64,000 nt of DNA from assembly GCA_030770425.1 (NCBI GenBank), contig JASJFT010000003.1, forward strand, positions 248,001-312,000, read 5' to 3'. This DNA comes from Darksidea phi (lineage: Eukaryota; Ascomycota; Dothideomycetes; Pleosporales; Lentitheciaceae). Each line of letters starts with the position of its first letter. Within the stretch, counting starts at the first letter, position 1. The translations under genes were made by a program, and so were the position numbers. Positions 21,652 through 33,552 of this stretch are shown here, piece by piece. Under the pieces are notes generated by a model, which saw only the letters and a list, made by a program, of their open reading frames with translations, was not told where the DNA came from and did not search any database.

Positions 21652-22369
21652 TATTCAGAGAAGCGTTACGTTGGGAGACACATCACTAACTATTTAATTT
21701 GTTTTATCGTAATCACTATTTCATAGAGGGGTCCGGGGGTGAACGTGAATATATAGCCAGAGAATTTGCCACACCCAGATGTCATGCGCATGGATTTGCC
21801 ATGGTCAGGCTCTAAGAGATGCGGTCGAGCATTCGATCACACTAGTAGGGAGGGCGGCCGACCGTACTGGCCACAGTTTTGTGGACGTCTCGAATTGCAT
21901 GGATTATGGGAGAGAACTATCTTCTTAGGACAAGTACACTAGTCGGAATGATTTCTGCGACTGAAATATGGAGAAAATGGGTATATACGGTTGGGAAGAT
22001 GAGGAAGTACTGGGGTCATAACTAAATTGGTACGCTACGTGCTTCGGTTTGATCTATTTACGTATTTCAAAGACGTTATGTTTGTGATGCTTGCTTTTTG
22101 CGTAAAGGTCGCAGGACAGGATCATTGATTGCTTCAGTTAGCAAAGCCTCTTCACAGGCTTGTGGTTGATGAGGAGGTCACTTCAATTGATGTGGACATC
22201 GTGGGGAAACGAAACAGCCGAGATAATAAAAATGACAATGCTCTTCGGCAAAAGCAACATCGGAAGATGTGTAGTAAGAGAAGTTGTGCTGTAGCATTGC
22301 TCTGCGCAACCCTATCTCTCGAAACCGCAAGACTGGTGTTCAGGATCTATGCTCTATTATGCACTCGCA
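21652..22369. other. Convergent 3'-3' gap
   Basis: Lies between the ends of the HNWD gene and the permease gene. A 116-codon frame at 22129-22479 has no family features and overlaps the permease 3' end. One CGGCCG occurs at 21855-21860. Confidence 0.4.
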
Positions 22370-24229
22370 TCAGATGGACGGTAATTCGGTCGACTTCGCG
22401 TCAGCTTGACCTTTTCCATCATCCGAGCTCTTCAGATCGCCTGGATAGCTTTCAGCATCCACCCCAACTCCCTCGATGAATTCGAACCCAGTCACCGTTT
22501 TGGGGACCACCGATTCCTTATCTGGAAAGAAGAAGGACAGAGCGTAGTACAGAGCCACCGAGAAGAAGAAGCCATATAGCCAGTTGATCGTGAACAGATT
22601 TTTGAGACCTGTGGCAAGGTGAACCTTCGGATTGACCTTATTCGCCAAGGCCGGAAGAAGCGGGATGATGGTGACAAAGGTCACGACAAATGCTCGCCAA
22701 TTCGTTCCGTATTTTCCGTATCGGTACCTGCCACGGGGATCGTACATGGCTGGGACATCGTACTTCCTGCCCTTGACGAGCCAGTAATCGGTAAATAGGA
22801 TGCCAGCCATCGGCGCCATAAAGATGGCGTATCCGCTCATGAAGTTGAGGAAGGCTGAGCCGGACGCGACGATGATCCAGGGACACAATGCCCAGCTACC
22901 CACTATCGAGACAAGAATGGTGCCGCGGCGCAAATTGAACCATTTCGGAAAAAGGGTGGTAACATCGTTGGCGAACGAGACGGCGTTAGCACTGACATTG
23001 ACGCTGACCTGGCTCAGAAGCCATATGGTAGCACAGAAGAAGGCCGCAGCTCGGCCGCCTGGAGTGGACTGCCAGGTTCCAATGATCTGAGTCGGCGTCC
23101 AATAAGCTTTACCCCAGATCTCCTCCGCAGCAGATGCGGAAATGATGCCCATCAGCGCCGTCAAAGTCTTCAATAATGGGATGGCTGGCATCTGCCAATA
23201 ATGCGCATGGCGATTCTTGCTGAAGCGGGAAAAGTCCGAAATGTTGACAGCGAGGGTGCTGTAGCCGCCGGTAATGCTGGTCATGCTGGAGAGCCACAAC
23301 CAACCACGCTCAGAACCATGGACCTTGCTGGGGGTGTTGAAGAAAGCGCCATTGCCACCAGCCTTCAGAGCCACCCAAATAGTCTGCAATAGCAATTAGA
23401 TACGATATGATGGCAATACCGCAGCGGCGAAGTATTGCTTACCATTCCGATCGCCACGGGTGGAAGCAGGACTGCCTTTACCCAGAAAAGGTATTGGAGC
23501 TTGTGGGTTGGGATGAGAAGCATCGGGAACTGAATTAGCCAGTATAAAAAGTACGAGATCATGCCAGCGGTAGTCAGACCAACCGATGCTGGAAGGTGAT
23601 TCGGAAGCGTTGCGAAGCTAGGCCAGAGGGCGGTCAGCATCTTGGTTATGGGTTAGCATGGTCCAGTTTGCGATGGTTGGGCAACACACAGCCGAGACGC
23701 AAATACCCCCGTAGCCCGTGTGAACACCGAACCAGAACATGGCCAAGATAGCTCTGCTCACGACTGCGAAGTAGCTGAACCAATAGCCGAAGCTTGCTCG
23801 GGAAGCAATGGGGAAAGGAATATGCAAGTTGGCACCGACCGCACCGTTCAGTACAGTTGGTATGGCATTGCAAATACCGGCAACGAGGGTGATGACTACG
23901 GCATCCGTGGGAGTGAGACCTGATCACGGCCGATCAGTAATGGTACAGAGGGGGAGCGCAAGAGTTGTACCTAGGGTAACGATGGCTGAGCCGGAGCTCC
24001 AAGTTGAGATGGTGACCAAGTCGGAGAACCAGTATGTGACAAAAGCACCCTTGCCCCATGTGCGCCGTTCTGGAGGCACAGGATCCATGTCTGCATTCGT
24101 CCAGACATCAGGAGGCGCGATGCTGCTCGCCCGCTTCGGTAGCCTCCAGCTAGACGGCTGCGTAACCCGCAGCCCGGCCTTCTCCATGGCGGCATTGCCA
24201 CGCTGGCGGAGTTGGACATGGTCGAGCAT
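22370..24229 (-). CDS. NCS1-family permease (uracil/uridine/allantoin type)
   Basis: Four exons on the minus strand, 24229-23971, 23919-23690, 23640-23443 and 23383-22370, join in phase (introns 51, 49 and 59 nt), giving 566 aa. The second donor (GTGTGT) was chosen because it alone keeps phase and yields the family sequence GYGG...MLTALWPSFATLPNHLP. Hallmarks: RTWGKGAFVTYWFSDLVTI at the first helix, AVGANLHIPFPIASRASFGY, AILAMFWFGVHTGYGG, SYFLYWLIQFPMLLIP, NVSANAVSFANDVTTLFP, and YAIFMAPMAGILFTDYWLVK near the C-terminus. About 12 membrane helices are expected. NCS1 transporters are H+ or Na+ symporters for nucleobases, nucleosides, allantoin, hydantoins or vitamins; the exact substrate cannot be read off. 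It is divergent from a Zn2Cys6 regulator across 345 bp, suggesting coupled control. Confidence 0.92.
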
Positions 24230-24574
24230 ATTGGTGGTATTGTCGAGGCGTGCTCGCGCCGCTGAACCGGTACATGGACTCCATATTTGAGGTTGCCGGG
24301 GGCCTCGATCCCCAGACTTGTGCAGTGCTCTTATCTATCGCACGACGTAAGCTACGCTACGCGCGGGGCCAGATTGTCGTTGTCGGCAGTGGACGGAGGT
24401 CGATACTTTATCGGCCAAACGCCCGCTTTCCAGATAGCGGGACGTTATCTGCGATGCATATCGAAGAACACTTAAGCGCGAGGACGCCCTGTATCTGCCG
24501 ACGTTGAGGAAAAGGTCGAGAGGAAGCCTCGGCCGCGGCTCTTCTGCTTATCGTCTGATCTCCGATTAGCCGAC
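24230..24574. promoter_or_regulatory. Divergent promoter, permease/regulator
   Basis: 345 bp separate the permease ATG (24229, minus) and the regulator ATG (24575, plus). It contains CGGCCG at 24530-24535, close to the regulator start. Zn2Cys6 dimers commonly bind paired CGG triplets, so this is a candidate operator. Confidence 0.45.
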
Positions 24575-26656
24575 ATGTCAACAAGCGCGCCCTCCCGCAC
24601 AAGGCTCGCCTGCAGCGCATGCACGCGGAGAAAGGTGAAGTGCAGCAAGACGGTGCCATGCACGAATTGCGAGAGAAGGCAAGCCATCACGTGCTCGTCG
24701 TCATTCATCCTGCGTCGTATGCTGACGTGTTGAGGCAGAGGAGAGGAAGCAGCGTGCGGATCCGAAGCGAGGTATGGGGTGCATCCGTCGCCGCGGCGCC
24801 CGTCGTCATCTCGGGAACGGGAACTGGAGCTCGACTATCTGCGGAGGAGAGTGGATGAGCTCCAAGGGAGATCAGGCGAGACAATAACAAACGAGGCTCA
24901 CGACGATGGTCCTGCAGCAGAGTCTCCAAGCCAGGACGTCCCGGCCACGGTTGACGCGGATGACTCTGTCGCGCAAGACGCAGCTTCAATCCTGGAATTT
25001 CTGGCTTGGGGCAGACGGAAAGATCCAGATGTCCATGCCGTCGTAAGCCCGCACGTGGACGATGGCGAACAAGTCGAAGGGGAACCTCATCCCTTCGATG
25101 ATCTGTCTTCCCTGGAAGTCCTTCAGTTACTACTCCCTAGCCCACGCCAGGTCCGACAGCTGGTTGACTACCATTGTGACGCGTTGCTCTGGTATCATGG
25201 CTCATTCTTCGCCCCTACCTTTCGTGCTCAACTGGAAGTCTTCTGGAGCCGGCACAGTGGGCAGCTGGCGAGCCCGGGACTGAATTTGCAATGGGTCGCT
25301 TTGCTTTTCTCCATCATGAGCGGGAGCTTAACTTGTGCTCCTCCGACGCGAGCCCAGTCATGGGGATACCGTGATGCAGAACAGGGCACACTATCCAAGC
25401 GTTGGTTCCAGGCCGTCAGGTCCTGTCTCAATCGCGCCGACTATACATCCAACTTGTCCATTTTCTCATGTCAAGCAGTCGCCACTGGAACCATCTCAGC
25501 GCATCTTCTTGGCTTCAGCTCTTCACAAAGTATCCACCTTGCTGCCACTGTTCGCATCGCTCAATCTCTCGGTCTCCATCGACTTGGGCCCGACGCCAAG
25601 GGTAGTACTACCGAGAAAGAAATCGGACGCTGCGTGTGGTGTCAGTTGTGCTGTCAAGATTGGTTTGGTATTCCCTTCTCCGAAAGCTACCTCATCAACC
25701 CACTTCATGCGACATCGGAGCCTCCCTCCAATTACCATGACCGTGATTTACTGCAGCTGCACTCTTCCATTCCCACAATTACCAGCTACAGCCGCTTCCT
25801 GTACGAGATTGCGTCACTCATGCCCCGGCTGCAAGATGGTCTGATGTCCTGTAACACGCCATACACTCGCTACGAGCAGGTCTTGATATGGGATTCTCGC
25901 CTTCGGACGCTCGCCATTCAAGAGCGACCGATCTTTCTGACCGCGTCACCACTGGAACCGAGCTGGCCTTCATGGATACCATGGGCTCGCAGGGCTTTAG
26001 CCATAAGTTCTAGCCACAAGATCATCATGATCCATCGTTCTTTTTTGTCTGATAGTTTTACCAACCCAGCTTTCAGCTTTACCCGCCGTACGTGTCTGGC
26101 GGCATCCAAAACAATCATCAAAGAGTACAAGCAAGTGGTCGAAGAGGATGGTCCGGTATTGTGGATACACCAGGCGTTCGCGGTGGCAGCCTCGATCATT
26201 CTTTCACTCGACATGTTACACCGTGGCCCGGAAACACAGGAACAAACCGACCATCGCCAATTGGTCGAAGCGGTTATAAGCATCTTGCGATCTTGTTACA
26301 ACAGCATGATCGCTTCACGCGGCGTCAAGCTGCTTGAGGCGCTTCTCAAGGAAGTCTCGAAGAATGCTTCCACGACCCAAGGTACGAAACGCAACAGAGA
26401 TGGAACGGCCATCAACACATTCAACGTGCCGGCCTTCGTGAAGACCCTGTACGAGGGTGGATCCCGCCATGATTTTGCTGCGACCACTCCCCGCGAAGCA
26501 CCACCCACCTACACAGCGAACGAGACCTCTCAGCTCTCAATGACCGACTTTTCTCCGGCTGACTTCCATTTCTCCTTCGCTCCGCAGGTTTTGGAAGGAA
26601 TGAATGGATTTGAGAATCTTCTTTATTTGGCCAATCACGATTTCTCTGCACCTTGA
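24575..26656 (+). CDS. Zn2Cys6 transcription factor with fungal-specific TF domain
   Basis: From ATG 24575 the first exon encodes a complete zinc cluster with Cys at residues 13, 16, 23, 29, 32 and 40 (CSACTRRKVKC then PCTNCERRQAITC). The main part is open from about 24740 to the stop at 26656. It starts with a short coiled-coil-like dimer region (LELDYLRRRVDELQ) and carries the middle-homology domain: PSPRQVRQLVDYHCDALLWY, YHGSFFAPTF, and HLAATVRIAQSLGLHRLGPD. The two parts share a frame but an in-frame TGA near 24733 means a short intron must lie between. The interval 24697-24738 keeps phase but is only 42 nt with a weak donor, so the exact junction is uncertain. It probably controls the adjacent permease and enzyme genes. 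Confidence 0.85.
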
Positions 26657-26753
26657 GTCTAGCTAATGTTATCGTCAACAATTTGACTGGACAACAGCCC
26701 CGAAAACAAGCACCGTGATGTCCAAGCTTTGTATATCAAGTACCTTGCAGTAT

Positions 26754-27705
26754 TCAGGGATCTTGCAACGCTTTGGCAGCAGACCAAACAGCTACGCTAC
26801 CCAAGAGCTTACTGATCGCTCGTGCGACACTCGGTACATCTTCAAGGATTGGCTGATGTCCACTCTTCACAACCTTAACCCAGCTCGTTCCTCCCAGCAG
26901 CTCACTGAGCTCCCGCGACCGCTCTACTGGGCTGATCATATCTCGATCGCCCGCAATGAATACTGTAGGGGCAATGATCTTCTCATACTGTGGATCCTTG
27001 TGATCGGGGGCGACAATCGCTTCGCACGTCCTTGCGTAGCCCTCTGGGTCTGAGGCTAGGACGGCTGTTCTCACCGCCTCTCGCGCTGACGGGTCGACCT
27101 CGCGTTCGGGACTATATTGTCTGTCAACCACCATACGAAATCACATCTGAGAAGGGTGTTACACACGTGTCTTCGTAAAAATTTGACTTGGTCGCAGCGT
27201 CTGCCGCGAAAGCGATGCCTTTCGATCTCACTGCCGCGGCGGTATCCTGCATGCGCTGTCGTGCTGCAGGAATGTGGCCTGCTGCCCGACCGACACCGAG
27301 GAGTGCGAGCCCACCAATGGTCTCTGGGTACTGCGCGGCATACTGCAAGGCAACGATTGCACCCAAGGAGTGGCCGATAATGACGACGTTTCCTGAGTTC
27401 GAGTTGCTCGAAGCTCTTTGTAAAGATGCGACGAGATCGCCCAAGTCGGCGACATGACCAGCAATCGAGATGCTGTTGGGCTCTTCACGAAGTGGACTTT
27501 TCCCGAAGCCTTGGAAGTCGACCAGAATAATGTTGTACGCCGATGGAAGATGCGACAGTAGAGGGAAGAACGTTTCAATTGAGCCACCGAGTCCGTGAAG
27601 ACAAATCAACAACTGCCCTGAAATGTTTCCGGCTTGCGCGTAGTGCAGCTTCGTGCCCGCAGCGGTCGTGTGGTAATTCGACGTGAGCGCGTGTGTAGTA
27701 GTCAT
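26754..27705 (-). CDS. Alpha/beta hydrolase (enol-lactonase/haloperoxidase-like)
   Basis: Two exons, 27705-27167 and 27120-26754, join across a 46-nt intron (GTGTGT..ACAG) to 301 aa. The alpha/beta hydrolase core is complete: oxyanion-hole LHGLGG (about 36-41), VDFQGFGKS, nucleophile elbow GHSLG with Ser113, acid Asp in IAGDRDMIS (about 238-240) and His268 in KSGHQP. No signal peptide is visible, so the enzyme is probably cytosolic. Relatives include 3-oxoadipate enol-lactonases and other C-C or ester hydrolases, so ring opening or ester cleavage of the cluster substrate is plausible. The regulator gene ends 97 bp away (tail to tail), and the gene is divergent from the first dioxygenase with 406 bp between the starts. 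Confidence 0.88.
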
Positions 27706-28111
27706 GGCGGATATACTTGATGTTGATCTAATGAGTGGTATGAGCGCACTTCATTTGGATATCTCATTATTGAACTCTTCATTCAAGATCGAATGTCCGT
27801 ACTTCGGGTGTTTCCAACGTGGTACAGGGATGCTCGGTCGAGGTGGGCCCCGATATCGCGTATCTGGTCGAGACTTCGGCCGATCTAACCGAACACTTGC
27901 CTCTCGTTACCTAACGGTGATCTCGTATCGCGACTTTGCAAGCAGCTGGCGCATTGCACCCGAGTCTGCGACCATCTCAGATTGGTTAGCTTTGCAGGTC
28001 GTCCATCATGTATGTCTTTAATCATGAACAACATATGGTGGGAATGTGAACGCCAGAGGACTGACTTGCAACTTCAAACGACTCGCACAAGACATCAGTA
28101 CCTCCGACACC
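27706..28111. promoter_or_regulatory. Divergent promoter, hydrolase/dioxygenase
   Basis: 406 bp between the hydrolase start (minus) and the first dioxygenase start (plus). The palindrome TCGGCCGA is at 27876-27883. The same octamer occurs in the 2OG-oxygenase/second dioxygenase promoter. Confidence 0.45.
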
Positions 28112-29527
28112 ATGGTAATCACTTCAGTCGTCACCGAAGAGCCCGCGACCCTTCGTCTTGCGTCGCAGAAGCAACAGCATGTCCCTCCACATGCCGATAC
28201 CACGACTGGACGCGTGGTACCGATTGCCCATCCGGAGGGGAGCGGAGTAGACTTCGGCGCGGAAGTCTATGGCATCGATTTGAACAACTTCACGGATGCA
28301 GACTTTGATTTCATCTCCGATGCACTTCATAAGCACAAGCTACTTGTGTTCAAAGAGCAGCCTCAGATGCTCAGACCGCAGCAGCAATATGCTTTGACTT
28401 CGAGGTGAGGACCAAGCTACGATCCCATGACGCGACATGTCTCACACCATTTTCCAGCTTCGACCCCGAAGAAACAACAGGCGGCTTCGCCCATGGCCAT
28501 GATCCCTTCCTCGTCCACTACAACGGCGTCGACTTCCACGGCATCCCAAAGCGACCAGCGATCCCAGTCCAACCGCAAGTTCATATTCTTGGTCGTGGAC
28601 CTCTCCCAGAAGGACACTTTGGCTTCCCACCGGGCTTCGAGGTTCAGGGTATCGACCACGAAGAATTTCACTTGCCGCCGCACATCCCCCCTGAAGCGCG
28701 CGAGGCGGGTGCATCGCGCTTCTACCAGTGGCATTTTGACGGCTCGCTGTACAACATCCCGCCGCCTCGTGTCGGCTGCCTTCTCGCAGTCAAGACACCA
28801 AAAGGCCCAGATGTCACCGTGCGATGGGAAGACGAAGCCGCCACCCAGATGAAGATGGCCCCCGGCGCGACAGCAATGGTAGCTGGTAGCCGTGCATTGG
28901 CACTTCTCGACGAACAAACGAGGCAGATTGTGATGAACAGCAGAATCGAATACGCACCACACGCCTTCGTCTGGATGTCCACGGCACACAGCACGCGACT
29001 GGGCCATTTGATCGAAACAGAGGGTCTCGAGAAACCACTCGACGAGCTTCCACCTTGGGACAAGAGCAAAGTCTGCATATATCCGATGGTCTGGACGAAT
29101 CCGAAGACGGGGGAGAAGTCGTTGCAGGTCCATGGACAGGGCGCGTATAAGCTATATCTCAAGAACAGTCCAGATGGAGAGGAGAGGGTTGTCGAGGATT
29201 TGAAAGAGGTGCGGGCTTTCATGGACAAGTAAGTGTAGCATTTGTACCTGGATTGAGCAGTTGACTGATGGGGGGAATAGGATCATGCGACCTGTATTAC
29301 GACCTGAGAACATCTATGCGCATCCGCATCAGGAGCAGGATGTTATCTTGTGGTATAATAGGGCCTTGTGGCATAGTATTGTAAGCCAATACCGGTCAAT
29401 CGGGCCACTATGTATCTCGCGTTCGGTAGCTAACGAATCTCGTGGGCAGACGGAGTTCCCGAAGTCGTATGGGCCAAGAGTGATGCATCAATGTAACGTC
29501 GCTGCCAGCGATCATCCTACAAGTTGA
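28112..29527 (+). CDS. TauD/TfdA Fe(II)/2-oxoglutarate dioxygenase, XanA-like (first copy)
   Basis: Four exons, 28112-28404, 28458-29228, 29281-29380 and 29450-29527, join in phase to 413 aa. The facial-triad motif is WHFDG (His190, Asp192). The distal His is in ALWHSI just before the last intron, and the 2OG-binding Arg is in YGPRVMHQ. The middle block (TPKGPDVTVRWEDE, RIEYAPHAFVWMS, LPPWDKSKVCIYPMVWTNP) is the pattern of fungal XanA, the 2OG-dependent xanthine hydroxylase, and its relatives. Such enzymes hydroxylate a small acid or heterocycle with release of CO2 and succinate. Resemblance to XanA suggests an N-heterocycle, but substrate identity is inference. A second, clearly different member lies 2 kb downstream. 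Confidence 0.88.
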
Positions 29528-30002
29528 ATGAAGCGATCAACGGATAAAGGGAACTTTGCAGGCTAGGCATTGATGATAGACGAATGTTAGATATCATCGT
29601 TAAAGAAATTTCTTACATTCATTGGAATATCAAGGGGAAAGTCCATCGCAAGATCAGTTGGTTCGCGGCAGGAGGCATTAAAGGAAGCAAAGGAAGGGAT
29701 TCGTCCCGAGCGATGGCCTCTTCTAACGGTACATTTGCTGGACCATGATCGTATCCCGCATGCCTCAAGGTATCGTCCGTTCACTCTGTGATGCATCTTC
29801 TAATGCGGCGGGACATGACTCAGCTGATGATCGTTGCCCCGTAAAGGCAGAAAGCACAGTGCTTGTGAATTCGCAAACGCAAAGTGGAAACGACGCCCAT
29901 GCAGACATTCCGACTCGGAACGGGTGATCACGATAATTTTCTGTGTTGTACCTCGCACACTGTACTTCATAATCATTGGAATATATCACTACTCTTACAC
30001 AA
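29528..30002. other. Convergent 3'-3' gap
   Basis: Between the ends of the first dioxygenase and the 2OG oxygenase. No gene and no CGGCCG motif, in contrast to the 5' intergenic regions of this cluster. Confidence 0.45.
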
Positions 30003-31089
30003 TCACGCCGCCGCTACCGCAACCGAACCACTCTTCAACCCCTCCTCCCTCTTCTCCCTCTTCCCCTCCTTCAACTTCTCCTGCAGCCTCCCAAAATTCT
30101 TCGCCATCGCCATGCGATTAAACTCCTCACCCGTAACAGCTGGATACTTCCCCCTCGGTCCCTGAATCACCGCATCCTTAACCGGCTGATTAAAAAACGC
30201 AATACTGTACCTCTCGCCAAAATAATCTCCTTCCTCACACGGCGCCTTCACCCTATGATACGTACTCTTAAATCTATCATCGCTCCAACTCATCAACAAG
30301 TCGCCAATATTACATATGATTACGCCGGGGGAGAATTCGACTTTTGTCCACTCGTCCCCAAGACCGAATTCCGTGACAGCTTCGCGACCGGGGCAGATTT
30401 CGAGCCCGGATTGACCCGAGCGCTGGAAGAGGAGAGTTAAAAATCCCCAATCTACGTGGGCACCGGCGCGATGCCGGATTATGCCGTCCTTGGTTTTGGG
30501 GGTCTCGTAGTAGTGCAGAAGGCGCAGTGTGGATTGCGAGTCTGGGCGGCTGGTGTCGTGAAATTTGACGAAGTAATCATCATCGAAGCCTAGCCCGCGG
30601 GCTAGGCATATCATGATTTGCTCCGAAATGTCCTGGACGCGGTGCATGAACTCCAGACTCCTCTCTTTGAACCCGGGCAACTCCTTCTCGGAGATCCAAG
30701 AGTTTGCCATGTTTTCTCCGAATTGCAGTTGATAGGATTCTTTCATGTCTGCTTCGCCGGTGGAAGGCCGTACTTGTGACATCTTTTCCCATCCGACGTT
30801 TTGGGGCGACCATGGGACGGTGGCTTTTGTGGAGTCAGGGAGGTTGAAGAAGGATTCGGAGACGTCGAACATGGATTGGACTTCGTCTTCGGAGAGTCCA
30901 TGGCCGATTATGCCGAAGAAACCGACGTTCTCGGCGGCGGCGCAGATTTGGTGGGAGATTTCGTCAATGCGGTTTGAGAAGTCGTGAAAGGAGATCTGAT
31001 CGAGAACTTGAGCATTGCCCGCCACGAGTCACGAGTAGTGAACTTACTTGTGGGATCTCGCGATCGACATACTTCGTCTTGGTTGCCAT
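30003..31089 (-). CDS. Isopenicillin-N-synthase-like Fe(II)/2OG oxygenase
   Basis: A short first exon (31089-31048, MATKTKYVDREIPQ) joins across a 52-nt intron to 30995-30003, giving 344 aa. The N-terminal DIOX_N domain reads ISFHDFSNRIDEI and AAENVGFFGIIGHGL. The catalytic jelly roll has GAHVDWGFLTLLFQ (His about 194, Asp about 196), STYHRVKAP (His about 261) and ERYSIAFF (Arg about 276), so all iron and 2OG ligands are present. DIKESY-like ADMKESYQLQFGE also fits. The family includes gibberellin and flavonoid oxidases, thymine 7-hydroxylase and fungal secondary-metabolite oxygenases. Given the NCS1 permease nearby, a nucleobase-type substrate is possible but not shown. The tail is Lys/Glu-rich. 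It is divergent from the second TauD-type dioxygenase. Confidence 0.9.
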
Positions 31090-31594
31090 TGTTACTGTGA
31101 GCGGGTGCGAATGATAGGGTGATGTTGTCCAAAAGCGCGCTGACCTCCAAGTTCTGGTGGTCTCGCACTTCGCATTAAACTTGTCTGTTGATCAGCGCAT
31201 CTCTGCTGCCGCTGTGCCGTCCACCGACGCGTGCACAGTTGTCTACCCCACTCTGGATGCAACTAGCTGTGAGGCACCCGAGACGCAAGCCAACCCGAGA
31301 TCTCGGCCGACCTCGGTTGATAGCGATAAGCCACCTCGGCCGCACCCGGGTCCACGCGTTCGCACACTTTACACAGCAAGGTCGACTTCTGGGGTAACCG
31401 AGACATGTTCGCATATGCGCGATAAGTGCGATGGTGGGGCTGATCAGCTGCATAGCGCGGAGTCGATGGAGGTGTGAAGGGGAATCGCTATGTCCGTGGC
31501 CAAGGTTAATAGACCACGAAGACAGCCATGCGACTGGCTTCATCGGACGGTAGATATACCATTAAAACGCCTCGATTGAAACATCACACACATC
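31090..31594. promoter_or_regulatory. Divergent promoter, 2OG oxygenase/second dioxygenase
   Basis: 505 bp between the two start codons. TCGGCCGA at 31303-31310 and a second CGGCCG at 31337-31342 lie near the middle, 27 bp apart. Confidence 0.5.
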
Positions 31595-32890
31595 ATGGCT
31601 CCCGCCAACTCGGCTCCAGAGCCAACTTTCCGCGTCACACCGATGACCAAGACGCCGAAGGAGAGACACAACTTCGGCGCAGTCATTGACAACATTGACC
31701 TCGAGCACATCAGTGGTAGGTGCACATGAGGAATGTTCTTCTCTATCAGATGATTGACTCAGCGACCTAGATTCCGATGTCAAAGCATTATCCGATGCAA
31801 TTTGGACCCACAAGGTCGTGGTTGTGAGAGGCCAGCAGCACCTCTCACCCCTCAAGCAGTGGGAACTAGTCACACGTTTTGACCCGAAAGCACCATTGGT
31901 GCACTCTCACGGCGATGTGAAGACGTTCAACAAGCAAGGCGGTCTTCTCTCAGTAAGACGGCCTATCTAACATCCATCCCAGTGCGCAGCTAACACATAC
32001 TACAGCGCGGCCGGGATGTCCTTGGCATCCCAGGCGCTGAGAACGTTCGATTAATCGGAAAAGGGTACCAAGGCGAGGACCACTTCGGTCTGAAGGACCT
32101 AACCGTCCACAAAGAGCTTGCACACCTCTGGCACAACGACAAGCTCTCGGATGAGGACTTCAACATCGGCCATACGCGGTTTCAACGGTGGCACATTGAT
32201 GCGCCGCTATATGCTCGAGAACCAGCCTGGTTCACAACCCTGCGCTGTTTCAAGAGGCCAATGGAACCCGAGCTTACGATTCACTGGGACGACGGAAGCG
32301 GTCAGACCATGAAGACTGAGCCCGGACTGACCGCGTTTTTCAGTAATGTACAAGCATACGACCTCATGACAGAGGAAGAGAAGAAGATCGCGGATCATTC
32401 GTGGGTCGAGTACGCGCCTCATCCGTACCAGTGGATGGGCGACTGCGAGAGTAAATCCACCGGGCTCGGCCTCGTCAATCAAGGCAAAGAGAAAACACTG
32501 GAAGAACTATCGCCATACGACGAAAAGGACGTCAAGCGCTACCCAATGGTATGGGTCAATCCCGTCACCGGCGAGCGAGCCTTCATGGTGCATGGCATCT
32601 GCGTGCGGCGCGCATTCATGCGCTCCAGTGTCGACGAAGAGCCAAGGGTGGTCGAAGACCTCGATGAGATCCGCACGTGGCTTGCGAAGATTCAAGAGCG
32701 AGTGCTCAAGCCCGAGTACGTGATGTTGCCCAAGGTGGAGGAGGGGGATGTCGTTATGTGGGCAAATTATCAGATGTTTCATACTGCGGTGGATTATCCT
32801 GATCATTACGGGGCGAGGACGATGCATCAGGCAAATATTGGGGCGAGCTCCGGGCCAGTAGGGCCAGTACCCATCCCCGTGTTAGCGTAA
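31595..32890 (+). CDS. TauD/TfdA Fe(II)/2-oxoglutarate dioxygenase, XanA-like (second copy)
   Basis: Three exons, 31595-31715, 31771-31952 and 32006-32890 (introns 55 and 53 nt), give 395 aa. Iron-binding motif RWHIDAPLY has His164 and Asp166; the distal His is in YQMFHTAVDYP and the 2OG-binding Arg in YGARTMHQ near the C-terminus. The segment VEYAPHPYQWM, then LSPYDEKDVKRYPMVWVNP, parallels the same region of the first dioxygenase (about 4 kb to the left). The two are paralogues of the same subfamily but differ widely in sequence and intron positions, so this is not a recent duplication. Probable role: another hydroxylation step on a related substrate. Confidence 0.88.
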
Positions 32891-33552
32891 TAGGTAATGA
32901 GATGCGCCTCCCAGTATTATCGCAGCGTGTCAGTTGTGTCAGTCCTAACGAATCGATGCATTTTTCTCTTTCCCAGGTTTGAAGTAGGAATGCTCCATAA
33001 CCAATACATCTTATACACTCTAGCTTCCCACGGAGGCAATGAAACCTTATCGACTTGGCCTACGGTAACGCCGCGAATCTCCGTAATCTCTCACCATTTC
33101 CTTTCCGCTGGTATAAGATCGTAGTAATCTACTGTGTAAATACATATATTAGTAAACTAGGCCTAAATAAGTATATTAGTCCTGTCGCAACCCTCTGCAA
33201 GTCGATCCAAGGGCTTAGGAACCCTGACTGGGGCTGTCTGCTCGCCACCTCGCTCGCGGCCACTTGTGGATATTCTATCGTTCTCACGTGGCCGATGGGG
33301 CTTCTGGTCGCCAACCTCGGAGCTTGCTCGCTGACTTCTCGCTCTTGCACGGGCGGCCGCGCGTCGATAGGCAGCCACGTGTCCTCTCACCCTGTGAGCT
33401 AGCGCGGCCTGTTGTAAAGACGCTTTCAATTGCGGCTTCCTTCTCAAAAAAATAGCTTCAGCCGAAGACCCGCACTGATAAATTGACCGATTGGAAACTC
33501 TACAATCGCACTTTACCTCTTCAATTGAGTCTTCATGAGAACGTAGCACAAC
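32891..33552. promoter_or_regulatory. Upstream region of the GST gene
   Basis: About 660 bp with no gene. A CGGCCG motif sits at 33354-33359, about 200 bp before the GST start. Frames on the minus strand here are not supported by motifs. Confidence 0.4.

Noticed and set aside
24832..26283. Alternative frames inside the Zn2Cys6 regulator
   Set aside because: The regulator frame carries the TF domain motifs; the others are shadows.
28417..29228. Minus-strand frames of 168 and 238 codons
   Set aside because: Antisense to the first dioxygenase with no recognisable domain.
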